A stretch of 5,133 nt of DNA from Deltaproteobacteria bacterium (GTDB lineage: Bacteria; Myxococcota; Polyangia; Polyangiales; B10-G4). Shown piece by piece: positions 1-5,133 of the stretch (its first letter is position 1; the number at the start of each line of letters is the position of its first letter). The stretch is taken from positions 1 through 5,133 of the forward strand of contig JAFDCW010000406.1 in assembly GCA_019312705.1 (NCBI GenBank). Direction: 5' to 3'. A program made the position numbers and the translations under genes. The notes beneath the pieces were generated by a model that was given only the letters and a program-made list of their open reading frames with translations, had not been told where the DNA came from and ran no database searches.

Positions 1-408
1 GGGCGCAACGGCTTCTTCCTCGGCTGCTCCGCCTACCCGAAGTGCAAAAACACCTCGCCGGTGCCTATCGGCGTGAAGTGCCCGAAGTGCAAGACCGGTG
101 AGATCATCGAGATCCGTGCCCGGGGCCGGAAGCGGCCGTTCTACGGCTGCACCAACTACCAGAACGAAGCAAAGTGCGACTTCCGAACGTGGGCCCAGCC
201 GGTCCAGGAGGAGTGCAAGCAGTGCGGCGCAGACTTCCTGGTTCGTGCCGGCGGCAAGGCGAACCCGATGCTGAAGTGCGCCAACGAGACGTGCGACTAC
301 GAACGCCCGGACGAGGGCGACGAAGAGTCGGCCGAGGCGGCGGAGGCGAGGCGGGCGGCCGAGGCCGAGGCCGAAAGCAAGCCCGCGACCGAAGAGAAGG
401 CCAGCTGA
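1..408 (+). CDS. topA: DNA topoisomerase I, C-terminal zinc-ribbon region (5' end cut off by window)
   Basis: The reading frame is open from base 1 and ends at TGA 406-408, giving the last 135 residues of a type IA topoisomerase. That enzyme relaxes negatively supercoiled DNA by nicking one strand; the catalytic core lies outside the window. Visible are the second half of one zinc finger ([15 protein letters not shown], residues 6-18 of the fragment) and two more fingers. The second begins CPKC (27-30) and ends in a Cys-x8-Cys pair, [10 protein letters not shown]. The third begins CKQC and ends CANETC. The repeated 'F.GC..Y..C' pattern is typical of the TopA C-terminal domain, which binds single-stranded DNA and RNA polymerase in E. 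coli. After the last finger comes an Ala/Glu-rich, low-complexity acidic tail of about 35 residues, probably disordered. trmFO follows after 10 nt, so the two are likely co-transcribed. Identification rests on the zinc-ribbon pattern plus the trmFO neighbour, a common topA partner. Confidence 0.9.
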   Translation, partial: GRNGFFLGCSAYPKCKNTSPVPIGVKCPKCKTGEIIEIRARGRKRPFYGCTNYQNEAKCDFRTWAQPVQEECKQCGADFLVRAGGKANPMLKCANETCDYERPDEGDEESAEAAEARRAAEAEAESKPATEEKAS

Positions 409-410
409 GG
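407..410 (+). promoter_or_regulatory. Ribosome binding site of trmFO on the topA stop codon
   Basis: GAGG lies 8 nt before the ATG at 419 and shares two bases with the topA stop TGA (406-408). The placement suggests that ribosomes ending on topA help start trmFO, and it supports ATG 419 as the start. Confidence 0.55.
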
Positions 411-418
411 CCCCTTTC

Positions 419-1879
419 ATGGCGGTGACCATCGTCGGCGGGGGCCTCGCCGGGACCGAGTGCGCGTTCCAGCTCGCTGAGCGCGGCATCGATGTCGTGC
501 TCATCGAGCAGAAGCCCGAGGCACGGACTCCGGCGCAGAACGGCGACGGCCTCGCCGAGCTCGTCTGCTCGAACTCGTTTCGAGGCGCGGCCCTGGCGAA
601 CGCCGTCGGGCTCATCAAAGAAGAGATGCGCCGGGCCGGGTCCGTGATCATGGCCGCCGCCGGCATGGCGGCGGTACCAGCCGGCGGAGCCCTCGCCGTG
701 GACCGGGAGATCTTCAGCGCCGAGGTGACCCGACGCATCGAGGCCCATCCTCGTATCCGGGTCGTCCACGAGGTCGTCACCGAAGTGCCGGACGAACGCC
801 CGGTGGTCCTCGCGACGGGGCCCCTCACGGGCGAGGCCCTCGCGGCGGACATCGCCCGAGTGGTGGGAGCCGAACACGTCGCCTACTACGACGCCATCGC
901 GCCCGTGGTCGACGCCGACTCGATCGATTGGGACAGAGTCTTCCGAGCCTCCCGTTGGGACAAGGGCGGCGACGACGCCTATGTGAACTGCCCGATGGAC
1001 GAGGAGCTCTACACGCGCTTCGTCGCGGAGATGGTCGCGGCGGAGAAGGTCGAGGCCCATAGCTTCGAAAAAGTGCGCTACTTCGAGGGGTGCCTGCCGG
1101 TCGAGGTGATGGCCGAGCGTGGGCCCAAAACCTTGTCGTTCGGGCCGATGAAGCCCGTTGGCCTCACGGACCCGAAGACCGGGCGCTGGCCCCACGCGGT
1201 GGTTCAGCTCCGGCAAGAAGACAAAGGAGCGACGGCCTACAACCTCGTCGGCTTCCAGAGCCGCATGACCTGGCCCGAGCAGAAGCGGGTCTTCCGTATG
1301 ATCCCCGGCCTCGAGAACGCGACCTTCGCGCGCCTTGGCAGCGTGCACCGCAATACCTTCGTGAAGGCCCCGGACGCCCTCGGCGCGGACCTCGCGTTGA
1401 AGAACGCCCCGGGAGTTCACCTCGCAGGGCAGATCACCGGCGTCGAGGGTTACGTCGAAAGCGCCGCCTGCGGGCTCTGCCTCGGGGTCATGCTCGCCGG
1501 GGCCAACGGCTTGGGTGACGGCAATGGCGCCGAGGCCATGGCGAGCCGGCGCCCGCCGGCGACGACCGCCCTCGGGTCCTTGCTCGGGCATCTGGCGACA
1601 CCCCGGGACGACTACCAGCCCTCCAATGTCGTGTGGAGCATGTTCCCCGAATTCACGGGGCCCAAGGTCCGCGGAAAGAAGCGGGACCGGAAGCGCGCCA
1701 TGCGGGAGGCTCGGGCTACCGAGGCTCTCGCGGACCTCGAAGGGTGGCTCGACCTCGTAGGCGCTCGGGAAGTCGCCGCGCGCCTGCCCAAGTACGAGGC
1801 ACCGGCTGAAGCCTCCGCGCCTTCTGCGCCCGACGCCCCTTCTGCCCCTGACGTACCTCCTGCTCCGGCTGCGACGTGA
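419..1879 (+). CDS. trmFO: Methylenetetrahydrofolate--tRNA-(uracil-54-C5)-methyltransferase TrmFO
   Basis: This FAD- and folate-dependent enzyme forms 5-methyluridine (ribothymidine) at position 54 of the tRNA T-loop, using methylene-tetrahydrofolate as carbon source and NAD(P)H as reductant. It acts in the cytoplasm. The 486-residue product opens with an FAD-binding Rossmann motif, [11 protein letters not shown] (residues 6-16), followed by the acidic end of strand 2, VVLIEQK. Both cysteines known as functionally important in the Bacillus enzyme are in place: Cys50 in [10 protein letters not shown] and Cys225 in [10 protein letters not shown]. Other family stretches are [11 protein letters not shown] (242-252), [14 protein letters not shown] (275-288) and the C-terminal FAD-site motif [16 protein letters not shown] (335-350). 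The family is usually about 435-460 residues. The excess here is mostly a Pro/Ala-rich tail after residue 460. The ATG at 419 has a GAGG ribosome site 8 nt upstream and starts right at the Rossmann strand. The stop overlaps the next gene by 4 nt. Recognition is secure. Confidence 0.96.
   Translation: MAVTIVGGGLAGTECAFQLAERGIDVVLIEQKPEARTPAQNGDGLAELVCSNSFRGAALANAVGLIKEEMRRAGSVIMAAAGMAAVPAGGALAVDREIFSAEVTRRIEAHPRIRVVHEVVTEVPDERPVVLATGPLTGEALAADIARVVGAEHVAYYDAIAPVVDADSIDWDRVFRASRWDKGGDDAYVNCPMDEELYTRFVAEMVAAEKVEAHSFEKVRYFEGCLPVEVMAERGPKTLSFGPMKPVGLTDPKTGRWPHAVVQLRQEDKGATAYNLVGFQSRMTWPEQKRVFRMIPGLENATFARLGSVHRNTFVKAPDALGADLALKNAPGVHLAGQITGVEGYVESAACGLCLGVMLAGANGLGDGNGAEAMASRRPPATTALGSLLGHLATPRDDYQPSNVVWSMFPEFTGPKVRGKKRDRKRAMREARATEALADLEGWLDLVGAREVAARLPKYEAPAEASAPSAPDAPSAPDVPPAPAAT
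1817..1852 (+). repeat. Two-copy 18-bp in-frame tandem repeat in the trmFO tail
   Basis: Units 1817-1834 and 1835-1852 match at 15 of 18 bases. Each encodes Ala-Pro-Ser-Ala-Pro-Asp, and the tail then goes on as VPPAPAAT to the stop. The repeat lengthens a flexible Pro/Ala tail beyond the folded enzyme and probably arose by local duplication. Confidence 0.7.
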
Positions 1880-2346
1880 GTGACCCCGGCGCCCGCGGTG
1901 GGCGATGGCAGGGCGGCCCTGAGGGTCCGCCGGATGATGTGCCGGACCCGCAGAAGCAGAAGATCCTCCGGTGGGTTGCCGTCGCCGTCGCCGCCCCATT
2001 GATCACCCTCATCGTGCTGATCATGTATTTCGTGATTCAGACCGAGCTCGCCCACGACGACGCGGTCTGCCCCTTCGAGCAGGTCAGCAGCCGGGCTCTC
2101 GACGACGGCACGGTGATCCACGAGGAGATGCGCCGGTGCCAGGAGGACGTCGAAGAGCACCGGTGGCTGATGTCCCGAGCCGGCGCCGAAGCGCGCGAGC
2201 TCGGCCGCCGACGCCTCCCGACGCACCGCTTCGAAGAGCGCGTCTACCACTGGTCCGCCGACATCGGTGAGCGCGGCCCCCACGTGCACGTAGAGAACGA
2301 CGGCGTCGAAGCCGCCGACTACTACGAGCAGCCGCCCGAGCGGTGA
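1876..2346 (+). CDS. Uncharacterised single-pass membrane protein, translationally coupled to trmFO
   Basis: I do not recognise a named family for this 156-residue protein. It begins at GTG 1876, which overlaps the trmFO stop as GTGA. No clear ribosome site precedes it, so translation probably depends on ribosomes finishing trmFO. Residues 1-29 are Gly/Pro/Asp-rich and look disordered. Residues 31-54 ([24 protein letters not shown]) form one strong hydrophobic helix. Lys27, Lys29 and Arg32 flank it on the N side and acidic residues (TELAHDD) on the other, which predicts N-terminus inside and a domain of about 100 residues outside the membrane. That domain has exactly two cysteines, Cys65 (AVCPFEQ) and Cys88 ([12 protein letters not shown]), which could form a disulfide. 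It is otherwise rich in charged residues ([14 protein letters not shown]) and aromatics (VYHWSADI). There is no signal-peptidase or lipobox motif. Strong GC bias at third positions supports real coding. The role is unknown; its place behind trmFO need not mean a tRNA function. Confidence 0.8.
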   Translation: MSDPGARGGRWQGGPEGPPDDVPDPQKQKILRWVAVAVAAPLITLIVLIMYFVIQTELAHDDAVCPFEQVSSRALDDGTVIHEEMRRCQEDVEEHRWLMSRAGAEARELGRRRLPTHRFEERVYHWSADIGERGPHVHVENDGVEAADYYEQPPER

Positions 2347-2364
2347 GGGGCGCCGCTCAGCGGC
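2338..2364. terminator. Possible bidirectional hairpin between the convergent stop codons
   Basis: GAGCGG (2338-2343) and CCGCTC (2353-2358) form a 6-bp stem around a 9-nt loop that carries the stop of the membrane protein gene. An overlapping palindrome, GCCGCT-C-AGCGGC (2352-2364), offers a competing 6-bp stem. No run of Ts follows on either strand, so this is not a canonical intrinsic terminator. Only 10 nt separate the two stops, so any terminator here would have to serve both genes or lie inside them. Confidence 0.25.
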
Positions 2365-3316
2365 TCTCGTCGTCTTTCGCCTTCCGCGCCATCGGGTGGG
2401 CCTTGTCGTAGACGGCCATCAGCCGGTCGACGCTGACGTGGGTGTAGCGCTGGGTGGTCGAGAGGCTGGCGTGGCCGAGGAGCTCTTGGATGGTGCGCAG
2501 GTCGGCGCCGGCGTCGAGGAGGTGGGTGGCGCAGGTGTGACGCAGCGCGTGGGGGTGCAAGTCGCCGCGGCCGGAACCGAGGGCGCCGTAGCGTCGGACG
2601 ATGTTTTGCACCTGGCGTGCAGTTAGCGCCGTGCCCCAACGGCCGAGGAAAAGCGCCGTGGGGTGAATGGTCGCGCCCTCTTTCTTCTTCTTCATGGTGG
2701 GGCGGGTCTCGAGCCAGGCGACGAGGGCATCGCGAGCGGCGCCACCGAGGGGAACGACGCGTTCCTTGTCGCCCTTTCCGATGACGCGCAGGGAGCCGCC
2801 GGCGACGTCGGTCTGCTCGAGGGTCAGGCCGGCGAGCTCGCTGACGCGAATGCCGGCGCCGTAGAGCAGCTCGAGGATGGCGCGGTCGCGGATCTTCAGG
2901 CGCCCGTCCCGGCTTCGGTCGGCGGTCGGGGCTTCGACGACGCGGAAGGCGTCTTCGACGGTCAGGAACTTCGGCAAGGGCTTTGGCACTTTGGGCGACT
3001 TGAGGGCCGCGGCGGGGTTCTCCTTCACGACGCCGCGGCGTTCGAGGAACTTGTAGAAGGACCGGAACGCCGAGAGCTTCCGGGACAGGGTCGCCGGTCC
3101 ATTGCCGTCGAAGAGCTGGGCGAGGTGCCCCCGGAGCGCAACCACCCCGAGGCGCTTGGCGTCGAGGGTCAGGCCCGCCTCAGCCGCGAAATCGCGCAGG
3201 GCCCGGAGGTCGCGTCCGTAGGTCGTGACGGTGCGCGGTGACATGCGCCGCTCGTCCCGGAGGTAGCGCTCGAACAGCTCTATCTGGGGGGTGAGGCGGT
3301 CGACCACAGCACCCAT
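2357..3316 (-). CDS. xerC: Tyrosine recombinase XerC
   Basis: XerC is a site-specific recombinase that, with a partner (usually XerD), resolves chromosome dimers at the dif site during division. The 319-residue product has the N-terminal SAM-like DNA-binding domain (about residues 9-97, with [16 protein letters not shown] at 76-91) and a C-terminal catalytic domain. All six catalytic residues are visible: Arg157 (GAGIRVSEL), Lys181 (GKGDKER), His256 and Arg259 (HPHALRHT), His282 ([11 protein letters not shown]) and the nucleophile Tyr291 (RYTHV). The end, [11 protein letters not shown], resembles the XerC rather than the XerD tail. I chose ATG 3316. The frame stays open to a TTG at 3346, but the extra residues ([10 protein letters not shown]) do not look like Xer sequence. 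An AAGGAG (complement of 3331-3336) sits 14 nt before the ATG, farther than ideal. No dif-like site was recognised in the window. The gene is opposite in direction to all its neighbours, although it is co-directional in the related Bacillus locus. Confidence 0.95.
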   Translation of the reverse strand: MGAVVDRLTPQIELFERYLRDERRMSPRTVTTYGRDLRALRDFAAEAGLTLDAKRLGVVALRGHLAQLFDGNGPATLSRKLSAFRSFYKFLERRGVVKENPAAALKSPKVPKPLPKFLTVEDAFRVVEAPTADRSRDGRLKIRDRAILELLYGAGIRVSELAGLTLEQTDVAGGSLRVIGKGDKERVVPLGGAARDALVAWLETRPTMKKKKEGATIHPTALFLGRWGTALTARQVQNIVRRYGALGSGRGDLHPHALRHTCATHLLDAGADLRTIQELLGHASLSTTQRYTHVSVDRLMAVYDKAHPMARKAKDDESR

Positions 3317-3334
3317 GGTGCCCCCGGGAGCTCC

Positions 3335-3362
3335 TTGACACCACAAATCGCGGCATTAGCTT
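3335..3362 (+). promoter_or_regulatory. Candidate sigma-70-type promoter for hslVU
   Basis: A perfect -35 hexamer TTGACA (3335-3340) is followed after 16 nt by TAGCTT (3357-3362), a weak -10 with 3 of 6 consensus bases. It lies in the gap between divergent xerC and hslV, in a stretch poorer in GC than the flanking genes. Transcription would begin near 3367-3371, so a GTG start at 3371 would be leaderless or nearly so. The weak -10 keeps confidence low. Confidence 0.35.
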
Positions 3363-3370
3363 CCCGAGCC

Positions 3371-3928
3371 GTGCAGCCATCCCAGCCATCTGACAATCCC
3401 GTATTCCGCTCTACAACCATCATCGCCGTCCGCCGGGACGGTCAGGCCGCGATGGCCGGTGACGGCCAGGTATCCCTCGGCCAGACCATCATGAAGGGCC
3501 AGGCGCGTAAGGTACGCCGCATCGCCGACGGCAAGGTCGTCGCGGGTTTCGCTGGGGCCACCGCCGATGCCTTCACCCTCCTCGACCGCTTCGAGGCGAA
3601 GCTCAAGGCCCACCGGGGCAGCCTGCTCCGGTCCGCCGTCGAGCTCGCCAAGGACTGGCGCACCGACCGCTTCCTCCGGCGCCTCGAGGCGATGCTCATC
3701 GTCATGGACGCCGAGACGACCCTGCTCATCAGCGGCACCGGCGACGTGATCGAACCCGACGAGGGCGTCGTAGCCATCGGCTCGGGGGGCAGCTATGCCC
3801 TCGCCGCCTCGCGGGCCTTGATGCGCCATACGGAGCTCTCTGCGAAGGACGTCGCCGAGCAATCCATTTCCATCGCCGGTGAGATATGCGTCTACACCAA
3901 CGACCAGATCGTGGTGGAGGTTCTGTGA
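3371..3928 (+). CDS. hslV: ATP-dependent protease HslVU, peptidase subunit HslV
   Basis: HslV is the proteasome-like peptidase that forms a double hexameric chamber fed by the HslU unfoldase in the cytoplasm. The mature part starts at [10 protein letters not shown] (first Thr codon 3413-3415), giving 171 residues. Numbered from that Thr, the known catalytic set is present: Thr1, Lys33 (QARKVRR) and Ser124 (AIGSGGSYA). Family stretches [31 protein letters not shown] and GEICVYTND are all intact. The start is uncertain. Where relatives have Met directly before F-x-x-TT, this gene has GTA (3401-3403), not a usual start codon. In-frame options are GTG 3371 (chosen; 14-residue propeptide, no clear ribosome site) and TTG 3335 (26-residue propeptide, with GGGAG only 4 nt upstream). 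Third positions in 3335-3400 are unusually AT-rich for this genome, so little of that stretch may be coding. Either start requires removal of the propeptide to expose Thr1. hslU overlaps the stop by one base. Confidence 0.92.
   Translation: MQPSQPSDNPVFRSTTIIAVRRDGQAAMAGDGQVSLGQTIMKGQARKVRRIADGKVVAGFAGATADAFTLLDRFEAKLKAHRGSLLRSAVELAKDWRTDRFLRRLEAMLIVMDAETTLLISGTGDVIEPDEGVVAIGSGGSYALAASRALMRHTELSAKDVAEQSISIAGEICVYTNDQIVVEVL
3374..3390 (+). repeat. Short direct repeat CAGCCATC x2 at the hslV 5' end
   Basis: CAGCCATC occurs at 3374-3381 and 3383-3390, a 9-nt period. If translated from GTG 3371 it encodes QPSQPS. It sits just downstream of the candidate promoter and between divergent genes, so it could be an operator half-site pair, or just a codon repeat. 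Two copies of 8 bases is weak evidence for function. Confidence 0.3.
3916..3920 (+). promoter_or_regulatory. Ribosome binding site of hslU inside the hslV end
   Basis: GGAGG lies within the last hslV codons, 7 nt before ATG 3928. This is ideal spacing and favours ATG 3928 over the adjacent in-frame GTG 3925. Together with the TGATG stop/start overlap it indicates coupled production of the two protease subunits. Confidence 0.7.
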
Positions 3929-5133
3929 TGGATGACGCCCCGACCAGTAGCTTCACCCCGCGTGAAATCGTCGCCGAACTCGACCGGTACATCATCGGCC
4001 AGGACGCCGCCAAGCGCGCGGTCGCGGTCGCTCTGCGCAACCGCTGGCGGCGCCAGCAGGTCGACTCGGACCTCCGCGACGAGATCGCTCCGAAGAACAT
4101 CATCATGATCGGCCCGACCGGCGTCGGAAAGACCGAGATCGCCCGGCGCCTGGCCAAGCTCGCCCGGGCCCCCTTCGTGAAGGTCGAAGCGTCCAAGTTC
4201 ACCGAGGTCGGGTACGTCGGCCGGGACGTCGAGTCGATGATCCGGGACCTCGTGGAGATCGCCATCAAGCTCGTCCGCGAGGAGAAGACCGAGGCCGTCG
4301 AGCGGCGCGCAAAGGAGGCTGCGGAGGATCGCATCGCGCGCATGTTGGCCATCAAGCACGCCCAAGAGGCGCGACGGGCCGCGGGAACCGACGCGGCCCC
4401 GCCGCCGGTGGCGCCCATGCCGTCGAACCCCACGCCCTTCGGTCCCTTCATGATCACGCCGCCTCCCGGCGGCGCCGCGGCCGCTCCCCCGCCTGCCATC
4501 GACGAGCCCACCCTGGTGGCCATCCGTGAACAGCTCCGGGCCGGCAACCTCGAGGACGAAGAGGTGGACGTGGAGGTCGCTGACGGCGGCAACCCCTTCA
4601 TGACGGTCTTCGGCGCCAACGGCACGGAAGAGATGAACCTCAAGGACATGCTCGGCAGTTTGCCGGGGTTCAAGGGCCCTCCGAAGAAGCGCCGCCCCCG
4701 CAAGGTTCGCGACGCCCGCCCCCTCCTCGAGCAGGAAGAGGCCCAGAAGCTCATCGACATGGACTCCGTCAATCGCGAGGCCATCGAGCGCACCGAGCAG
4801 ACCGGCATCGTCTTCCTCGACGAAATCGACAAAGTCGCGAGCCGTCAGGCGGCCTCCGGGGGACCGGACGTCAGCCGCGAGGGCGTGCAGCGTGATCTCT
4901 TGCCGATCGTCGAGGGCTCGACGGTCAGCACGAAGTACGGGCCGGTCAAGACCGACCACATCCTCTTCGTGGCGGCCGGCGCCTTCCACGTCGCGGAGGT
5001 CTCGGACCTCATCCCCGAGCTCCAGGGGCGCTTCCCGATTCGCGTCGAACTGACATCTCTCGAGAAGGGCGACTTCGTTCGCATCCTCACCGAGCCCCAG
5101 AACGCCCTCACGCGCCAGTACGAAGCCCTGATG
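3928..5133 (+). CDS. hslU: ATP-dependent protease HslVU, AAA+ unfoldase subunit HslU (3' end cut off)
   Basis: HslU is the ring-shaped AAA+ ATPase that recognises, unfolds and threads proteins into HslV. The first 402 residues are in the window; by comparison with E. coli about 100 more should follow. Visible are the N-terminal family motif [16 protein letters not shown] (10-25), Walker A GPTGVGKT (62-69), the substrate-gripping pore loop GYVG (95-98), Walker B IVFLDEID (294-301), the stretch [17 protein letters not shown] (310-326), a sensor-1-like FVAAGAFH (347-354) and the arginine-finger region [12 protein letters not shown] (364-375, Arg368). Between about 110 and 270 lies the I-domain that sits over the ring entrance. 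It is longer than in E. coli because of a Pro/Ala/Gly-rich stretch at about 151-195, followed by a basic patch KKRRPRK (253-259). The ATG at 3928 overlaps the hslV stop and has a GGAGG site. Identification is secure; the C-terminal tail that activates HslV is not visible. Confidence 0.96.
   Translation, partial: MDDAPTSSFTPREIVAELDRYIIGQDAAKRAVAVALRNRWRRQQVDSDLRDEIAPKNIIMIGPTGVGKTEIARRLAKLARAPFVKVEASKFTEVGYVGRDVESMIRDLVEIAIKLVREEKTEAVERRAKEAAEDRIARMLAIKHAQEARRAAGTDAAPPPVAPMPSNPTPFGPFMITPPPGGAAAAPPPAIDEPTLVAIREQLRAGNLEDEEVDVEVADGGNPFMTVFGANGTEEMNLKDMLGSLPGFKGPPKKRRPRKVRDARPLLEQEEAQKLIDMDSVNREAIERTEQTGIVFLDEIDKVASRQAASGGPDVSREGVQRDLLPIVEGSTVSTKYGPVKTDHILFVAAGAFHVAEVSDLIPELQGRFPIRVELTSLEKGDFVRILTEPQNALTRQYEALM

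Noticed and set aside
104..1999. A 631-codon open frame on the minus strand across topA and trmFO
   Set aside because: It is antisense to two firmly identified genes. Its translation is Arg/Gly/His-rich with no recognisable domain, as expected when high-GC third positions remove stop codons from the opposite strand.
1612..2289. A 225-codon minus-strand open frame opposite the trmFO end and the membrane protein gene
   Set aside because: The plus-strand reading gives a sensible topology with a clean membrane helix and a GTGA overlap. The antisense frame shows no domain and crosses a known gene end.
2663..3241. A 192-codon plus-strand open frame opposite xerC
   Set aside because: xerC on the other strand has all six catalytic residues. 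This frame is acidic low-complexity sequence with no family features, so it is a shadow.
2357..3316. XerC as the integrase of a mobile element or integron
   Set aside because: The sequence resembles housekeeping XerC, including its C-terminal tail. No attachment site, cargo genes or tRNA lies nearby, and the neighbours are core genes in a conserved order.
3317..3342. Operator-like inverted repeat GGTG...CACC between xerC and hslV
   Set aside because: The arms are only 4 bases long with a long unmatched interior, which is expected by chance.
3729..4989. Two long overlapping minus-strand open frames (about 365 codons each) opposite hslU and the hslV end
   Set aside because: hslU is unambiguous by Walker and pore motifs. 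The antisense products are Ser/Arg-rich or Asp/Gly/His-rich shadows.

Overview
This window is about 5.1 kb of GC-rich chromosomal DNA with a housekeeping gene set, from an unidentified bacterium. Codon third positions are almost all G or C. The gene content is a topA 3' end, then trmFO, a small membrane protein, xerC, hslV and hslU. A folate-dependent TrmFO next to XerC and HslVU fits Deltaproteobacteria-like lineages such as Myxococcota and their relatives. The same order, topA-trmFO-xerC-hslV-hslU, is also the classic Bacillus arrangement, so the neighbourhood is ancient. The high GC content argues against a typical Firmicute. The lineage call is inference and only moderately sure.

Layout. 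Bases 1-408 (+) hold the zinc-ribbon C-terminus of DNA topoisomerase I, truncated at the window edge. Bases 419-1879 (+) hold trmFO, only 10 nt downstream, with its ribosome binding site on the topA stop codon. Bases 1876-2346 (+) hold a 156-residue single-pass membrane protein of unknown function, joined to trmFO by a 4-nt GTGA overlap. These three look like one transcription unit. Bases 2357-3316 (-) hold xerC, which converges on the membrane protein gene with only 10 nt between the stop codons. A short, slightly AT-richer divergent region (about 3317-3412) separates xerC from hslV (3371-3928, +) and hslU (3928 to the window edge, +). The last two overlap by one base (TGATG) and are surely co-expressed.

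Function. HslV and HslU form one ATP-dependent two-component protease, a peptidase chamber plus an AAA+ unfoldase. XerC resolves chromosome dimers with a partner recombinase encoded elsewhere. TopA relaxes negative supercoils. TrmFO makes the T54 methyl mark in the tRNA T-loop. The genes share a neighbourhood more than a pathway.

I see no mobile element, CRISPR array, tRNA or rRNA, and no new biological system. Points worth a second look are the unknown membrane protein coupled to trmFO, the reversed orientation of xerC inside an otherwise conserved gene order, the unresolved start and propeptide of HslV, and a Pro/Ala/Gly-rich insertion in the HslU I-domain.
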